Below are positions 30,540 through 39,050 of a stretch of DNA of 64,000 nt, piece after piece; the first letter of the stretch is position 1, and each line of letters starts with the position of its first letter. The notes under the pieces are model-generated. The model had not been told where the DNA came from. It saw nothing but the letters and a program-made list of their open reading frames with translations, and did not search any database. Source of the DNA: Maritimibacter dapengensis (GTDB lineage Bacteria > Pseudomonadota > Alphaproteobacteria > Rhodobacterales > Rhodobacteraceae); contig NZ_JAHUZE010000003.1 in the NCBI RefSeq assembly GCF_019218265.1, positions 434,001-498,000 on the forward strand. The letters are read 5' to 3'. The position numbers and the translations under genes are program-made.

Positions 30540-30565
30540 GTGTTACTTACCTTTCGGCGTTTCGC

Positions 30566-33265
30566 TCAGATCGCGCCGTGACAATGCTTGAATTTCTTCC
30601 CGGATCCGCAAGGGCAGAGCGCATTCCGGCCTGGGTTGCCCCAGGTCGAAGGGTCGTTTTCGTCAAAGCCATCGCGGGGCGTGCCCGGCTCGGACGGACC
30701 CGAGGCTTCGGCATCGTCCGCGGCCTTGGCCATCGCGGCCTGCTGCTGTGCCATTTGCGCCATCATGGCCTTCTGCTCTTCTTCCGTCATCGGCCGGACT
30801 TGGCCGAGCTTTTGGGTGACGTCCGCGCGCAGTCCGTCGAGCATACCCTCGAACAGCTGAAATGCCTCGGTTTTGTATTCGTTCAGAGGGTCGCGCTGGG
30901 CATATCCTCTGAAGCCGATCACCGATCTCAGGTGTTCGAGCGTCAGCAAGTGCTCGCGCCACTTCGCATCAATTGTCTGGAGCAGGATCTGCTTTTCGAT
31001 GTTGCGCATGGTCTCAGGACCAAAGGCTTCGGCTTTTTCTGCCATCTGCTTGTCGGTGGCGTCCTGAAGCTTTTCGCGAACGCTGTCGTCATCCGTGCCT
31101 TCTTCGGCGGCCCAGTCCATCACCGGAAGGTCGATGTTCAGCTTTTCAAGGACCGCGGCATAAAGCCCCTCGGTATTCCACTGGTCGGCATAGGACTTGG
31201 GCGGCATGTATTCCGACACCAGATCGTCGATCACCTGGTGACGCATGTCTTGCGTGACGTCCGACAGGTCCTGGCTTTCCATGATCTCGCGCCGCTGCGA
31301 GAAGATCACCTTCCGCTGGTCGTTCATCACATCGTCGAATTTCAGAAGCTGCTTGCGGATGTCGAAGTTCCGGCCCTCGACCTTCGCCTGTGCGCGTTCG
31401 AGAGACTTGTTCACCCACGGGTGGATGATTGCTTCGCCTTCCTTCATGCCCAGACCCGACAGCACCTTGTCCAGCCGCTCCGACCCGAAAATGCGCATCA
31501 GATCGTCTTCCAGTGACAGGAAGAACGACGAACGGCCAGGGTCGCCCTGACGCCCCGAGCGGCCGCGCAGCTGGTTGTCGATCCGACGGCTTTCGTGTCG
31601 CTCCGTGGCAAGCACATAAAGCCCGCCCGCTTCCAGAACCTTCGCTTTTTCGTCGCTGACTTCGGCTTCCGCCTTGGTTCGCAGGGCCTCGGGGTCGGCT
31701 TCGGGATCGGAGGCAAGAGCATCGAGCACTTTCATGTCGACATTGCCGCCCAGCTGGATGTCGGTGCCCCGACCGGCCATGTTTGTGGCGATCGTAACTG
31801 CGCCCAGACGCCCGGCTTCCGCGATGATCTGCGCTTCCTGTTCGTGCTGGCGGGCGTTCAGCACGTTATGCTGGATACCTGCGCCGTTCAGGAGCTTGCT
31901 CAGCTCTTCGGATTTCTCGATCGAGGTGGTGCCCACCAGAACTGGCTGACCCTTCTCGTTGGCTTTCTTGATCTCGTCGACAATGGCCGCGTATTTCTCG
32001 CCAACGGTGCGATAGACCGCGTCATGTTCGTCCACACGCGCGATCGGCTTGTTGGTCGGAATCTCGACCACGCCCAGCCCGTAGATGTCGTCGAACTCCT
32101 CCTCTTCTGTCAGCGCCGTGCCGGTCATGCCCGCAAGCTTGCCATAAAGACGGAAGTAGTTCTGGAACGTCACTGACGCCATTGTCACGTTCTCGGGCTG
32201 AATGTTGCAGCCCTCTTTGGCCTCAATCGCCTGATGCAGACCGTCGGCGAGCCGGCGACCAGCCATCATGCGCCCGGTGAACTCGTCGATCAGCACGACC
32301 TCGCCGTTGCGGACGATATAATCTTTGTCCTTCTGGAACAGCTTGTGCGCGCGGAGCGCGTTCGAAACGTGGTGCACCACCGTGGTCGATTCCGGGTCAT
32401 ATAGCGTCTGCTCTTCGGGCAGGACGCCAATCTGATGGAGCCGTTCCTCTAGAAAATCGTTGCCCTCGTCGGTGAAGGTCGCAGAGCGGGCCTTCTCGTC
32501 CAGCGTGTAGTGCTCCTCGGTGATCTCGGGAATGATCCGGTCGATGGTCACATACAGGTCGGACTTGTCTTCGGAGGGTCCAGAGATGATCAGCGGCGTG
32601 CGCGCCTCGTCGATCAGGATCGAGTCAACCTCGTCTACGATGGCGAAATGGTGGTCGCGCTGGTTCATATCCTCGATCGAGGCTTTCATGTTGTCGCGCA
32701 GATAGTCGAAACCAAGCTCGTTGTTGGTTGCATAGGTAATATCGGAACCGTATGCGCCCTTCTTCTCGGCGTCCGGTTGCTGCGGATAGACAACCCCCGT
32801 GGTCATGCCCAGCGCGGCATAAACCTTGCCCATCCATTCCGCGTCACGTTTGGCGAGGTAATCGTTCACGGTGACGATATGCACGCCCTTGCCCGTCAGC
32901 GCGTTGAGATAGGCCGGAAAGGTTGCGACGAGCGTCTTGCCTTCGCCGGTCTTCATCTCGGCAATGTTGCCACGGTGCAGGAAAAGCCCGCCTATGAGCT
33001 GGACGTCGAAGGCGCGAAGACCAAGGGCACGGCGCGCGGCTTCCCGGCAATTCGCGAAGGCTTCGGGGAGCAGATCATCAAGCTTCTCACCCTTTTCGAT
33101 CCGCGTGCGGAATTCGGCGGTCTTCTCGATCAGCCCCTCGTCCGAAAGCTTTTCGAACTCAGGCTCGAGCGCGTTGATTTTCTCGATGATCGGGCGCGTG
33201 GCCTTCACTTTGCGGTCGTTGGGGGTGCCAAATGCTTTTTTGGCGAGTGTTCCTAGACCCAGCAT
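30566..33265 (-). CDS. secA: Protein translocase subunit SecA
   Basis: An 899-residue ATPase that drives preproteins through SecYEG. Motifs: Walker [18 protein letters not shown], Walker [30 protein letters not shown], and [23 protein letters not shown]. The C-terminal zinc-binding SEC-C motif [14 protein letters not shown], which binds SecB and phospholipid, is complete. The gene diverges from ppiC, an arrangement usual in this family; the 199-base gap carries both promoters. Confidence 0.98.
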   Translation of the reverse strand: MLGLGTLAKKAFGTPNDRKVKATRPIIEKINALEPEFEKLSDEGLIEKTAEFRTRIEKGEKLDDLLPEAFANCREAARRALGLRAFDVQLIGGLFLHRGNIAEMKTGEGKTLVATFPAYLNALTGKGVHIVTVNDYLAKRDAEWMGKVYAALGMTTGVVYPQQPDAEKKGAYGSDITYATNNELGFDYLRDNMKASIEDMNQRDHHFAIVDEVDSILIDEARTPLIISGPSEDKSDLYVTIDRIIPEITEEHYTLDEKARSATFTDEGNDFLEERLHQIGVLPEEQTLYDPESTTVVHHVSNALRAHKLFQKDKDYIVRNGEVVLIDEFTGRMMAGRRLADGLHQAIEAKEGCNIQPENVTMASVTFQNYFRLYGKLAGMTGTALTEEEEFDDIYGLGVVEIPTNKPIARVDEHDAVYRTVGEKYAAIVDEIKKANEKGQPVLVGTTSIEKSEELSKLLNGAGIQHNVLNARQHEQEAQIIAEAGRLGAVTIATNMAGRGTDIQLGGNVDMKVLDALASDPEADPEALRTKAEAEVSDEKAKVLEAGGLYVLATERHESRRIDNQLRGRSGRQGDPGRSSFFLSLEDDLMRIFGSERLDKVLSGLGMKEGEAIIHPWVNKSLERAQAKVEGRNFDIRKQLLKFDDVMNDQRKVIFSQRREIMESQDLSDVTQDMRHQVIDDLVSEYMPPKSYADQWNTEGLYAAVLEKLNIDLPVMDWAAEEGTDDDSVREKLQDATDKQMAEKAEAFGPETMRNIEKQILLQTIDAKWREHLLTLEHLRSVIGFRGYAQRDPLNEYKTEAFQLFEGMLDGLRADVTQKLGQVRPMTEEEQKAMMAQMAQQQAAMAKAADDAEASGPSEPGTPRDGFDENDPSTWGNPGRNALCPCGSGKKFKHCHGAI

Positions 33266-33464
33266 AAATACTCCGCTGCCTTCAGCTCGATGCGCGACTT
33301 TGCGCTTTGACGTTCTCGTGATCCGATGAAGGGTGGTTGCCCGGCCCCCAAAGGCCCCATATCAAGGGCGCGAGACGGCCCTCTTCAAGGACTCTTGCGA
33401 TGTAAGGTCCGGGGCCAAGATAGTCAACGATGCCGGGTGCTCCGGCACGATCAGAGGAAATTTC

Positions 33465-34355
33465 ATGACCTATACACCCACCCGCGCCTCGCTTGTGAAA
33501 GCGACGCTTTTGTCCGTTTCTCTGGCCCTCCCAGGCTGGGCGCAGGAGGAAGAAACCGTCACCGAAGAGCCGACGTCGCCGTCTGTGACCGCCGAAACGG
33601 TCGTTGCCACCGTCAATGGCGAGGACATTACGGTCGCACACGTCGCCGCAGCGCGCGCGACATTGCCTCAGCAGTATCAGCAGCTTCCCAACGAAGTGCT
33701 TTTGCCGGGTCTCGTCGATCAACTCGTGCAGCAAACCGTTCTCAGTCAGGCGATCGACCAGATCAGCCCGATGATCGAAATTCAGCTCGACAACGAACGG
33801 CGCCAGATGGTCGCCGCCCAGAAGATCGAGAGCGTGGTGTCCGACGGCGTCGACGAAGCTGCGATCCAGGCCGCTTATGACGCGAAATACGAAGGTGCCG
33901 AACCGACGACCGAATGGAATGCAAGCCACATTCTCGTGGAAACCGAAGCCGAAGCCGCCGACCTTGTCGAACAGGCGCGCGAAGAGGATGCGGACTTTGC
34001 TGCTCTCGCCAAAGAACACTCGACCGGCCCCTCAGGCCCCTCTGGTGGCGAGCTTGGCTGGTTTTCGACCGGCATGATGGTCGAACCGTTTGAAACCGCT
34101 GTGGCCGACATGGAAGCAGGCGATGTCCAAGGACCGATCCAGACCGAATTCGGCTGGCATGTCATCAAGCTCAACGAGACCCGCGAGAAGGGTGCGCCTG
34201 CGCTAGAGGAAGTGCGGCAGGAAATCGTCGCTGAGCTTCAGACATCGGCTGTTGAAGAAGCGGTTGCGAAGCTCCTTGAAGATGCCGACGTTGAGCGTAT
34301 GGATATCGAGACGCTTGATCCGGCCATTTTGACGGATCCGTCAATGTTCCAATAA
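33465..34355 (+). CDS. Periplasmic parvulin-type peptidylprolyl isomerase
   Basis: A 296-residue PpiC/SurA-like foldase. A signal peptide (VKATLLSVSLALPGWAQ) is followed by a glutamate-rich spacer, a helical SurA-N-like segment (LPQQYQQLPNEVLLPGLVDQ) and the parvulin domain (SHILVETEAEAADLV, GPSGPSGGELGWFSTGMMV, FGWHVIKLNE). It helps outer-membrane proteins fold in the periplasm, which fits its divergence from secA. The ATG at 33465 follows AGAGGAAA; upstream in-frame sequence lacks a signal peptide. argJ follows after 19 bases. Confidence 0.9.
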   Translation: MTYTPTRASLVKATLLSVSLALPGWAQEEETVTEEPTSPSVTAETVVATVNGEDITVAHVAAARATLPQQYQQLPNEVLLPGLVDQLVQQTVLSQAIDQISPMIEIQLDNERRQMVAAQKIESVVSDGVDEAAIQAAYDAKYEGAEPTTEWNASHILVETEAEAADLVEQAREEDADFAALAKEHSTGPSGPSGGELGWFSTGMMVEPFETAVADMEAGDVQGPIQTEFGWHVIKLNETREKGAPALEEVRQEIVAELQTSAVEEAVAKLLEDADVERMDIETLDPAILTDPSMFQ

Positions 34356-34374
34356 CAGGGCCAAGGGGCAGGTC

Positions 34375-35676
34375 ATGGGAAAGAAGAAGAAGATCAAGAA
34401 GCTGAAGGCGCGGATCAAGAAATTGAAATCCGCGCTGAAAGCCGCCACCACGCATACGCACAAGGTGGCTCCGCTTGCACCGCCTTCCTTTCCTGACCTG
34501 CCCGTTATCGAAGGTGTGCGGTTCGCCGCCGCCGAAGCCGGTGTGAAGTACCAGGGCCGGCTCGACGTGATGCTGGCCGTCTGCGACCCCGGCACATCCA
34601 TCGCCGGGGTCTTTACCCGGTCGGCCACCCGCTCTGCCAACGTGCTCGACTGTCAGGACAAGATCGGGTCGGACGCAACTGGCGGAGCCGCGATTATCGT
34701 GAACTCCGGCAATTCGAACGCATTCACGGGCCGGGCCGGAGAAGGCTCGGTCAAGGCCATCAGCGAAGCGGTGTCCAAGGCCACCGGAGTGCCCGAAAAC
34801 AGGGTCTATTCCGCCTCGACTGGTGTAATCGGTGTGCGGCTTCCGCATGATCGGATCACCGCGAAGCTGGACGAACTGAACGCTGGCCTCGATCCGGCTG
34901 CGCTCGATCTCGCCGCGCGTGCTATCATGACGACCGACACGTTTCCCAAGGGCGCGGCCGCCGAGGTTTCGATCGACGGAAAGCCTGTGAAGATCGCTGG
35001 CATCGCAAAAGGTTCCGGCATGATCGCGCCGGATATGGCGACGATGCTCGTCTACATCTTCACCGATGCCGAAGTGGAGCAACACGTGCTTCAGGGCATG
35101 CTCGGCAACCTGACCGACATGACTTTCAACAACATCACCGTGGACAGCGACACATCCACCTCCGACACGCTGATCCTCGCCGCCACCGGCGCGTCCGGGG
35201 TCAAGGTCACGGACAAGACTGACCCGTTCCGCGACGCGCTCCACGGCGTCATGCTGGACCTTGCCCATCAGGTGGTGCGCGACGGAGAAGGCGCGACGAA
35301 ATTCGTCGAGGTCCGCGTCACCGGCGCCGCCTCAGACAAGGACGCGCGGACCCATGCGCTGGCTATCGCCAATTCACCGCTTATCAAGACCGCCATTGCA
35401 GGCGAAGATCCGAACTGGGGACGCGTGGTCATGGCCATCGGCAAATCCGGTGCGCAAGCCGACCGCGACCAGATCACCATTCGCTTCGGCGACATCCTCG
35501 TGGCCGAGAAAGGCTGGGTGGCGGAGAGTTACCGTGAGGAAGACGGTGCGGCCTACATGAAGCAGGACGAGTTGGTGATCGACGTCGATCTCGGTCTTGG
35601 GCAAGGCGATGCAACCGTCTGGACTTGCGACCTGACGCATGGCTACATCCAGATCAACGCGGATTACCGGTCGTGA
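34375..35676 (+). CDS. argJ: Glutamate N-acetyltransferase / amino-acid acetyltransferase ArgJ
   Basis: A 433-residue Ntn-type enzyme of cyclic arginine synthesis that moves acetyl groups from N-acetylornithine to glutamate. It self-cleaves at the Ala-Thr bond in GSGMIAPDMATMLVYIFTD, where Thr becomes the nucleophile. The canonical protein begins near VAPLAPPSFPDLP; here it is preceded by about 30 residues extremely rich in lysine (MGKKKKIKKLKARIKKLKSA), predicted as a basic coiled helix. An in-frame GTG at 34465 would restore the usual length but has no ribosome-binding site, whereas the ATG at 34375 follows AAGGGGCAGG. mutT overlaps its stop. Confidence 0.93.
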   Translation: MGKKKKIKKLKARIKKLKSALKAATTHTHKVAPLAPPSFPDLPVIEGVRFAAAEAGVKYQGRLDVMLAVCDPGTSIAGVFTRSATRSANVLDCQDKIGSDATGGAAIIVNSGNSNAFTGRAGEGSVKAISEAVSKATGVPENRVYSASTGVIGVRLPHDRITAKLDELNAGLDPAALDLAARAIMTTDTFPKGAAAEVSIDGKPVKIAGIAKGSGMIAPDMATMLVYIFTDAEVEQHVLQGMLGNLTDMTFNNITVDSDTSTSDTLILAATGASGVKVTDKTDPFRDALHGVMLDLAHQVVRDGEGATKFVEVRVTGAASDKDARTHALAIANSPLIKTAIAGEDPNWGRVVMAIGKSGAQADRDQITIRFGDILVAEKGWVAESYREEDGAAYMKQDELVIDVDLGLGQGDATVWTCDLTHGYIQINADYRS

Positions 35677-36071
35677 ACACGATCCTCGTCTCTGCCGTCG
35701 CCCTCGTCGACCGGGACGGGCGTGTCCTTCTTGCTCAGCGACCTGAAGGCAAGAGCATGGCGGGGCTGTGGGAATTTCCGGGCGGCAAAGTCGAGCAGGG
35801 AGAGACGCCCGAAGCTGCCCTGATCCGCGAATTGCACGAAGAGCTGGGGATTGAAACTTGGAACAGTTGCCTCGCTCCGCTTACCTTCGCGTCCCACACT
35901 TATGACGATTTCCATCTACTGATGCCGGTCTTCGTCTGCCGCAAATGGCAGGGGACGCCGCAGCCGCAGGAGGGCCAGTGCCTGAAATGGGTGGCCGTGA
36001 ACAGGCTCCGCGACTATCCGATGCCGCCCGCCGACATACCCCTGATCGCCATGATGCGGGACATGCTCTGA
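35673..36071 (+). CDS. mutT: 8-oxo-dGTP diphosphatase (MutT/Nudix)
   Basis: A 132-residue Nudix hydrolase that removes oxidised dGTP from the nucleotide pool. The Nudix box GKVEQGETPEAALIRELHEELGI is complete, within the typical MutT frame RPEGKSMAGLWEFPGGKVE. The GTG start at 35673 overlaps the argJ stop (GTGA), which fixes the start and indicates coupling in ppiC-argJ-mutT. Confidence 0.92.
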   Translation: MNTILVSAVALVDRDGRVLLAQRPEGKSMAGLWEFPGGKVEQGETPEAALIRELHEELGIETWNSCLAPLTFASHTYDDFHLLMPVFVCRKWQGTPQPQEGQCLKWVAVNRLRDYPMPPADIPLIAMMRDML

Positions 36072-36082
36072 AGTCGTGACAT

Positions 36083-36111
36083 CTGTCATAAGCCTGTTAC
36101 ATCCGTGTCCT
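36083..36111 (+). promoter_or_regulatory. Candidate Pho box (PhoB-binding direct repeats) before gap-arsJ
   Basis: CTGTCAT (36083-36089), AAGC, CTGTTAC (36094-36100), then GTGTCCT (36105-36111) form two good and one weaker half-site at exact 11-base intervals. This matches the PhoB consensus of CTGTCA-type heptamers separated by four bases. It lies 32-60 bases before the start of gap. Confidence 0.65.
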
Positions 36112-36142
36112 ACGCGCGGAAGAAACCAGGCAAGGGGGCCGA

Positions 36143-37141
36143 ATGACACGCATCGCCATCAACGGAATCGGAAGGATCGGCAAGCTCGTTCTTCGTGAGC
36201 TGATCGACAACGGCGTCAATGCCGAGATCGTGCTCTTGAACGACCCGGTCGGAACGCCCGAGATCCACGCGCATCTCCTTGAATTCGACACTGTGCACGG
36301 GCGCTGGGCAGCCGATTTCGCACATGGCGAGGGCTTTGTGTCGGTCAACGGGCATCGCATGGCAATGACCCATTCCCGGACGCTCGAAGACTTGCCCCTC
36401 GAGAATATAGACTTGGTCATCGACTGCACCGGTGCGTTCAAGACGAACGAAAAGCTTGCACCCTACTATGCGGCTGGGGTGAAGAAGGTCGTCGTCTCAG
36501 CTCCGGTAAAGGAAGACAACGCGCTCAACGTCGTTTTTGGCGTAAATAGTGACTTTTATTCGGATCAAGACCTCGTCACCGCCGCCTCGTGCACGACCAA
36601 CTGCCTCGCACCCGTGGTCAAGGTCATTCACGAAGGGCTTGGCATCAAGCACGGGTCGATCACCACGATCCATGACGTGACCAATACCCAGACCATCGTC
36701 GACCGGCCCGCCAAGGACCTGCGCCGTGCACGCTCGGCGCTCAATTCGTTGATCCCGACGACGACCGGCTCGGCCAAAGCGATCACGCAGATATTCCCGG
36801 AACTCTCGGGGCGGCTCAATGGCCATGCCGTGCGCGTGCCGCTACTCAATGCCTCGGTCACAGATTGCGTCTTCGAGGTCGAGCGCGAGACCACCGAGGA
36901 AGAAGTGAACGCCCTGTTCGAAGCCGCCGCCAATGGCCCGCTCAAAGGCATCCTTGGGTACGAGACGCGACCCCTGGTCTCGGCGGATTACACGAATGAC
37001 AGCCGGTCCTCGATCGTCGATGCGCTCTCGACGATGGTGGTGAACGGGACGCAGGTGAAGGTCTATGCATGGTATGACAACGAGTGGGGCTATGCCTGCC
37101 GTCTCGCGGACGTGACGCGGATGGTGCTCGCCTCGCTCTGA
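36143..37141 (+). CDS. gap: Type I glyceraldehyde-3-phosphate dehydrogenase (ArsJ-associated)
   Basis: A 332-residue GAPDH. NAD-binding start [20 protein letters not shown]; catalytic cysteine in [18 protein letters not shown]; substrate loop [12 protein letters not shown]. Beside arsJ, its established role is to use arsenate instead of phosphate and form the unstable 1-arseno-3-phosphoglycerate, which ArsJ exports. This would be a dedicated detoxification paralogue rather than the glycolytic enzyme. arsJ starts 22 bases downstream, and a candidate Pho box stands upstream. Confidence 0.93.
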   Translation: MTRIAINGIGRIGKLVLRELIDNGVNAEIVLLNDPVGTPEIHAHLLEFDTVHGRWAADFAHGEGFVSVNGHRMAMTHSRTLEDLPLENIDLVIDCTGAFKTNEKLAPYYAAGVKKVVVSAPVKEDNALNVVFGVNSDFYSDQDLVTAASCTTNCLAPVVKVIHEGLGIKHGSITTIHDVTNTQTIVDRPAKDLRRARSALNSLIPTTTGSAKAITQIFPELSGRLNGHAVRVPLLNASVTDCVFEVERETTEEEVNALFEAAANGPLKGILGYETRPLVSADYTNDSRSSIVDALSTMVVNGTQVKVYAWYDNEWGYACRLADVTRMVLASL

Positions 37142-37163
37142 CTGGACGCACCGGGGAGGCAGC

Positions 37164-38414
37164 ATGACGGACAATTCGACACGCGCTGACAATCCGCTGG
37201 CCGCCTATATAGCGGTGACAGCCGCGTATTGGGCGTTCATGCTCACCGACGGCGCCCTCAGGATGCTGGTGCTCCTGCATTTCCATCACCTCGGGTTCTC
37301 GCCGATTACACTGGCTTGGCTTTTCTTGCTCTACGAGATCGCGGGGATGATCACGAACCTCTCTGCGGGCTGGATCGCAGCCCGTTTTGGGCTGACCACC
37401 ACGCTCTATGTCGGGCTTGGGCTTCAGGTCGTTGCACTTCTCGCCCTGTCGCGGCTCGATCCTGGCTGGGCCATCGCGCTGTCGGTACCTTTCGTCATGG
37501 TGGTCCAGGGGCTGTCAGGCGTGGCGAAGGATCTGGCCAAAATGTCTTCGAAATCGGCTGTCAAACTGCTCGCACCGTCGGCGGACGGCGGGCTGTTTCG
37601 CTGGGTCGCGGCACTGACTGGATCAAAGAACGCGGTCAAAGGGGTGGGCTTCTTCCTCGGCGCTGGACTACTCGCGCTGATCGGGTTCAAGGCGTCCGTG
37701 ATTGCGATGGCAGGTGTGCTTGCTCTGATCCTTGTTGCGGTCATGGCCTTCATGCCGTCAGGCCTGCCAAAAGGCTCTAAATCAGCCAAATTCAGCCAGG
37801 TTCTCTCAAAAGACCCGAAGATCAACCGATTGTCGCTTGCGAGAATGTTCCTGTTCGGCGCGCGCGACACATGGTTCGTCGTCGGTATCCCGATCTTCTT
37901 TCACAGCCGGATCGAAGAGCTTATCGGCACTGACAGCGCGTTCTTCATCGTCGGTGGTTTCATGGCGGCCTGGATCATCGCCTATGGCGCGGTGCAGGCG
38001 GCGGCCCCAAGACTGCTTGGCCCCGCCGCGCATGAAGGGGGCGAAGCGACCCGACTTGCGGTGCGATGGGTCGGCATCCTGACGTTCATTCCGGTCGCGC
38101 TGGGCATGGCGGCGCTCTGGCCCGACGCGTTCTGGCTACTGCCGGTTGCGATAGTCGTATTGCTCGCGTTCGGCTTCGTTTTCGCGATCAACTCGTCGCT
38201 CCACAGCTACCTCATCCTCGCCTTCACGAAATCCGAGCGGGTGACGATGGACGTTGGGTTCTACTACATGTCGAACGCAGCAGGGCGACTGATCGGAACG
38301 TTGTTGTCCGGCATCAGTTACCAAATCGGCGGTCTGGCGCTCTGCCTTCTCACAGCTGGGGCAATGGCCGGCGCAAGTTGGATTGCCGCGCGCCGCATTC
38401 AGGCGGTTCTTTAA
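37164..38414 (+). CDS. arsJ: Organoarsenical efflux MFS transporter ArsJ
   Basis: A 416-residue major-facilitator permease with about 12 hydrophobic segments. It matches the ArsJ family: AAYWAFMLTDGALRMLVLLHF at the start, QGLSGVAKDLAKMSSKSAVK, GSKNAVKGVGFFLGA, and INSSLHSYLILAF followed by DVGFYYMSNAAGRLIGTLLSG. ArsJ exports 1-arseno-3-phosphoglycerate made by the neighbouring GAPDH, which then hydrolyses outside the cell and releases arsenate. No arsR, arsC or acr3 gene is present nearby. Confidence 0.92.
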   Translation: MTDNSTRADNPLAAYIAVTAAYWAFMLTDGALRMLVLLHFHHLGFSPITLAWLFLLYEIAGMITNLSAGWIAARFGLTTTLYVGLGLQVVALLALSRLDPGWAIALSVPFVMVVQGLSGVAKDLAKMSSKSAVKLLAPSADGGLFRWVAALTGSKNAVKGVGFFLGAGLLALIGFKASVIAMAGVLALILVAVMAFMPSGLPKGSKSAKFSQVLSKDPKINRLSLARMFLFGARDTWFVVGIPIFFHSRIEELIGTDSAFFIVGGFMAAWIIAYGAVQAAAPRLLGPAAHEGGEATRLAVRWVGILTFIPVALGMAALWPDAFWLLPVAIVVLLAFGFVFAINSSLHSYLILAFTKSERVTMDVGFYYMSNAAGRLIGTLLSGISYQIGGLALCLLTAGAMAGASWIAARRIQAVL

Positions 38415-38421
38415 CGCGGGA

Positions 38422-38958
38422 TCACGTCGTGACGACCCAATCCGCAATCGCCTCGGCGCATTCCTCCGCGGTCAGTTCCGTGGTGTCGAGTTTCAGCACA
38501 CGTTCAGCGTCATCCCCGATCAGGATGCGCCCCTCTTCGTGATACTGCAGCGCCAGCGCCCGTTTGCGCGACTGGCGCATCGCTTCGCGTCCAGCAGAGC
38601 CGATCCGCCGCGCGTTTTCGTCCGGGTCGCAGTGCAGGTGGACCACGTAAAGCGGCCCACGGGTCTGGGCGATGTGCTCAACCCGCGCCCACGCTTCGGC
38701 GGACCAGTCCGAGCCCTCGCGCAGTGCGTCGGTCATGATAAGCGGGACCTCGGCGGGAAGCTCGGTGATCCGCTTGTCCGCAACTTCCCAGACCGCGCGC
38801 ACGGTGTCGTAAAACGCATCGCTTTTGAAATCCGTCAGCGCGTAGGCCAGGTTCATTTGCGTGTAAACATCCAGTAGTCGACCGCCCAGTTTGTCCATGA
38901 GCGCCTGGCCGACCGTGAGTTTGCCCGTTCCGGGGAATCCGTTGATGAATATCAGCAT
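38422..38958 (-). CDS. P-loop nucleotide kinase-like protein
   Basis: A 178-residue P-loop protein: Walker A in INGFPGTGKLTVGQAL at the N-terminus, PLIMTDALREGSDWS in the Walker B position, and an arginine-rich lid (RIGSAGREAMRQSRKR). The size and layout fit small-molecule kinases of the AAA_33/zeta-like group. The substrate cannot be told. It is convergent with arsJ (seven-base gap). Confidence 0.6.
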   Translation of the reverse strand: MLIFINGFPGTGKLTVGQALMDKLGGRLLDVYTQMNLAYALTDFKSDAFYDTVRAVWEVADKRITELPAEVPLIMTDALREGSDWSAEAWARVEHIAQTRGPLYVVHLHCDPDENARRIGSAGREAMRQSRKRALALQYHEEGRILIGDDAERVLKLDTTELTAEECAEAIADWVVTT

Positions 38959-38985
38959 GGCGGCATGATGCCTGACCTGAGTGAA

Positions 38986-39024
38986 AGGTCAAAAGAAAAC
39001 CGGCGCGGGGGTTGCCCGCGCCGG
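38986..39024 (-). terminator. Terminator of the dctPQM operon
   Basis: On the minus strand a perfect 10-bp stem (CCGGCGCGGG with CCCGCGCCGG, 39000-39009 and 39015-39024) is followed by GTTTTCTTTTGACC. It lies 26 bases past the dctM stop. Confidence 0.88.
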
Positions 39025-39050
39025 TCTTGGCCGATCCCCGTGGGACGGGA

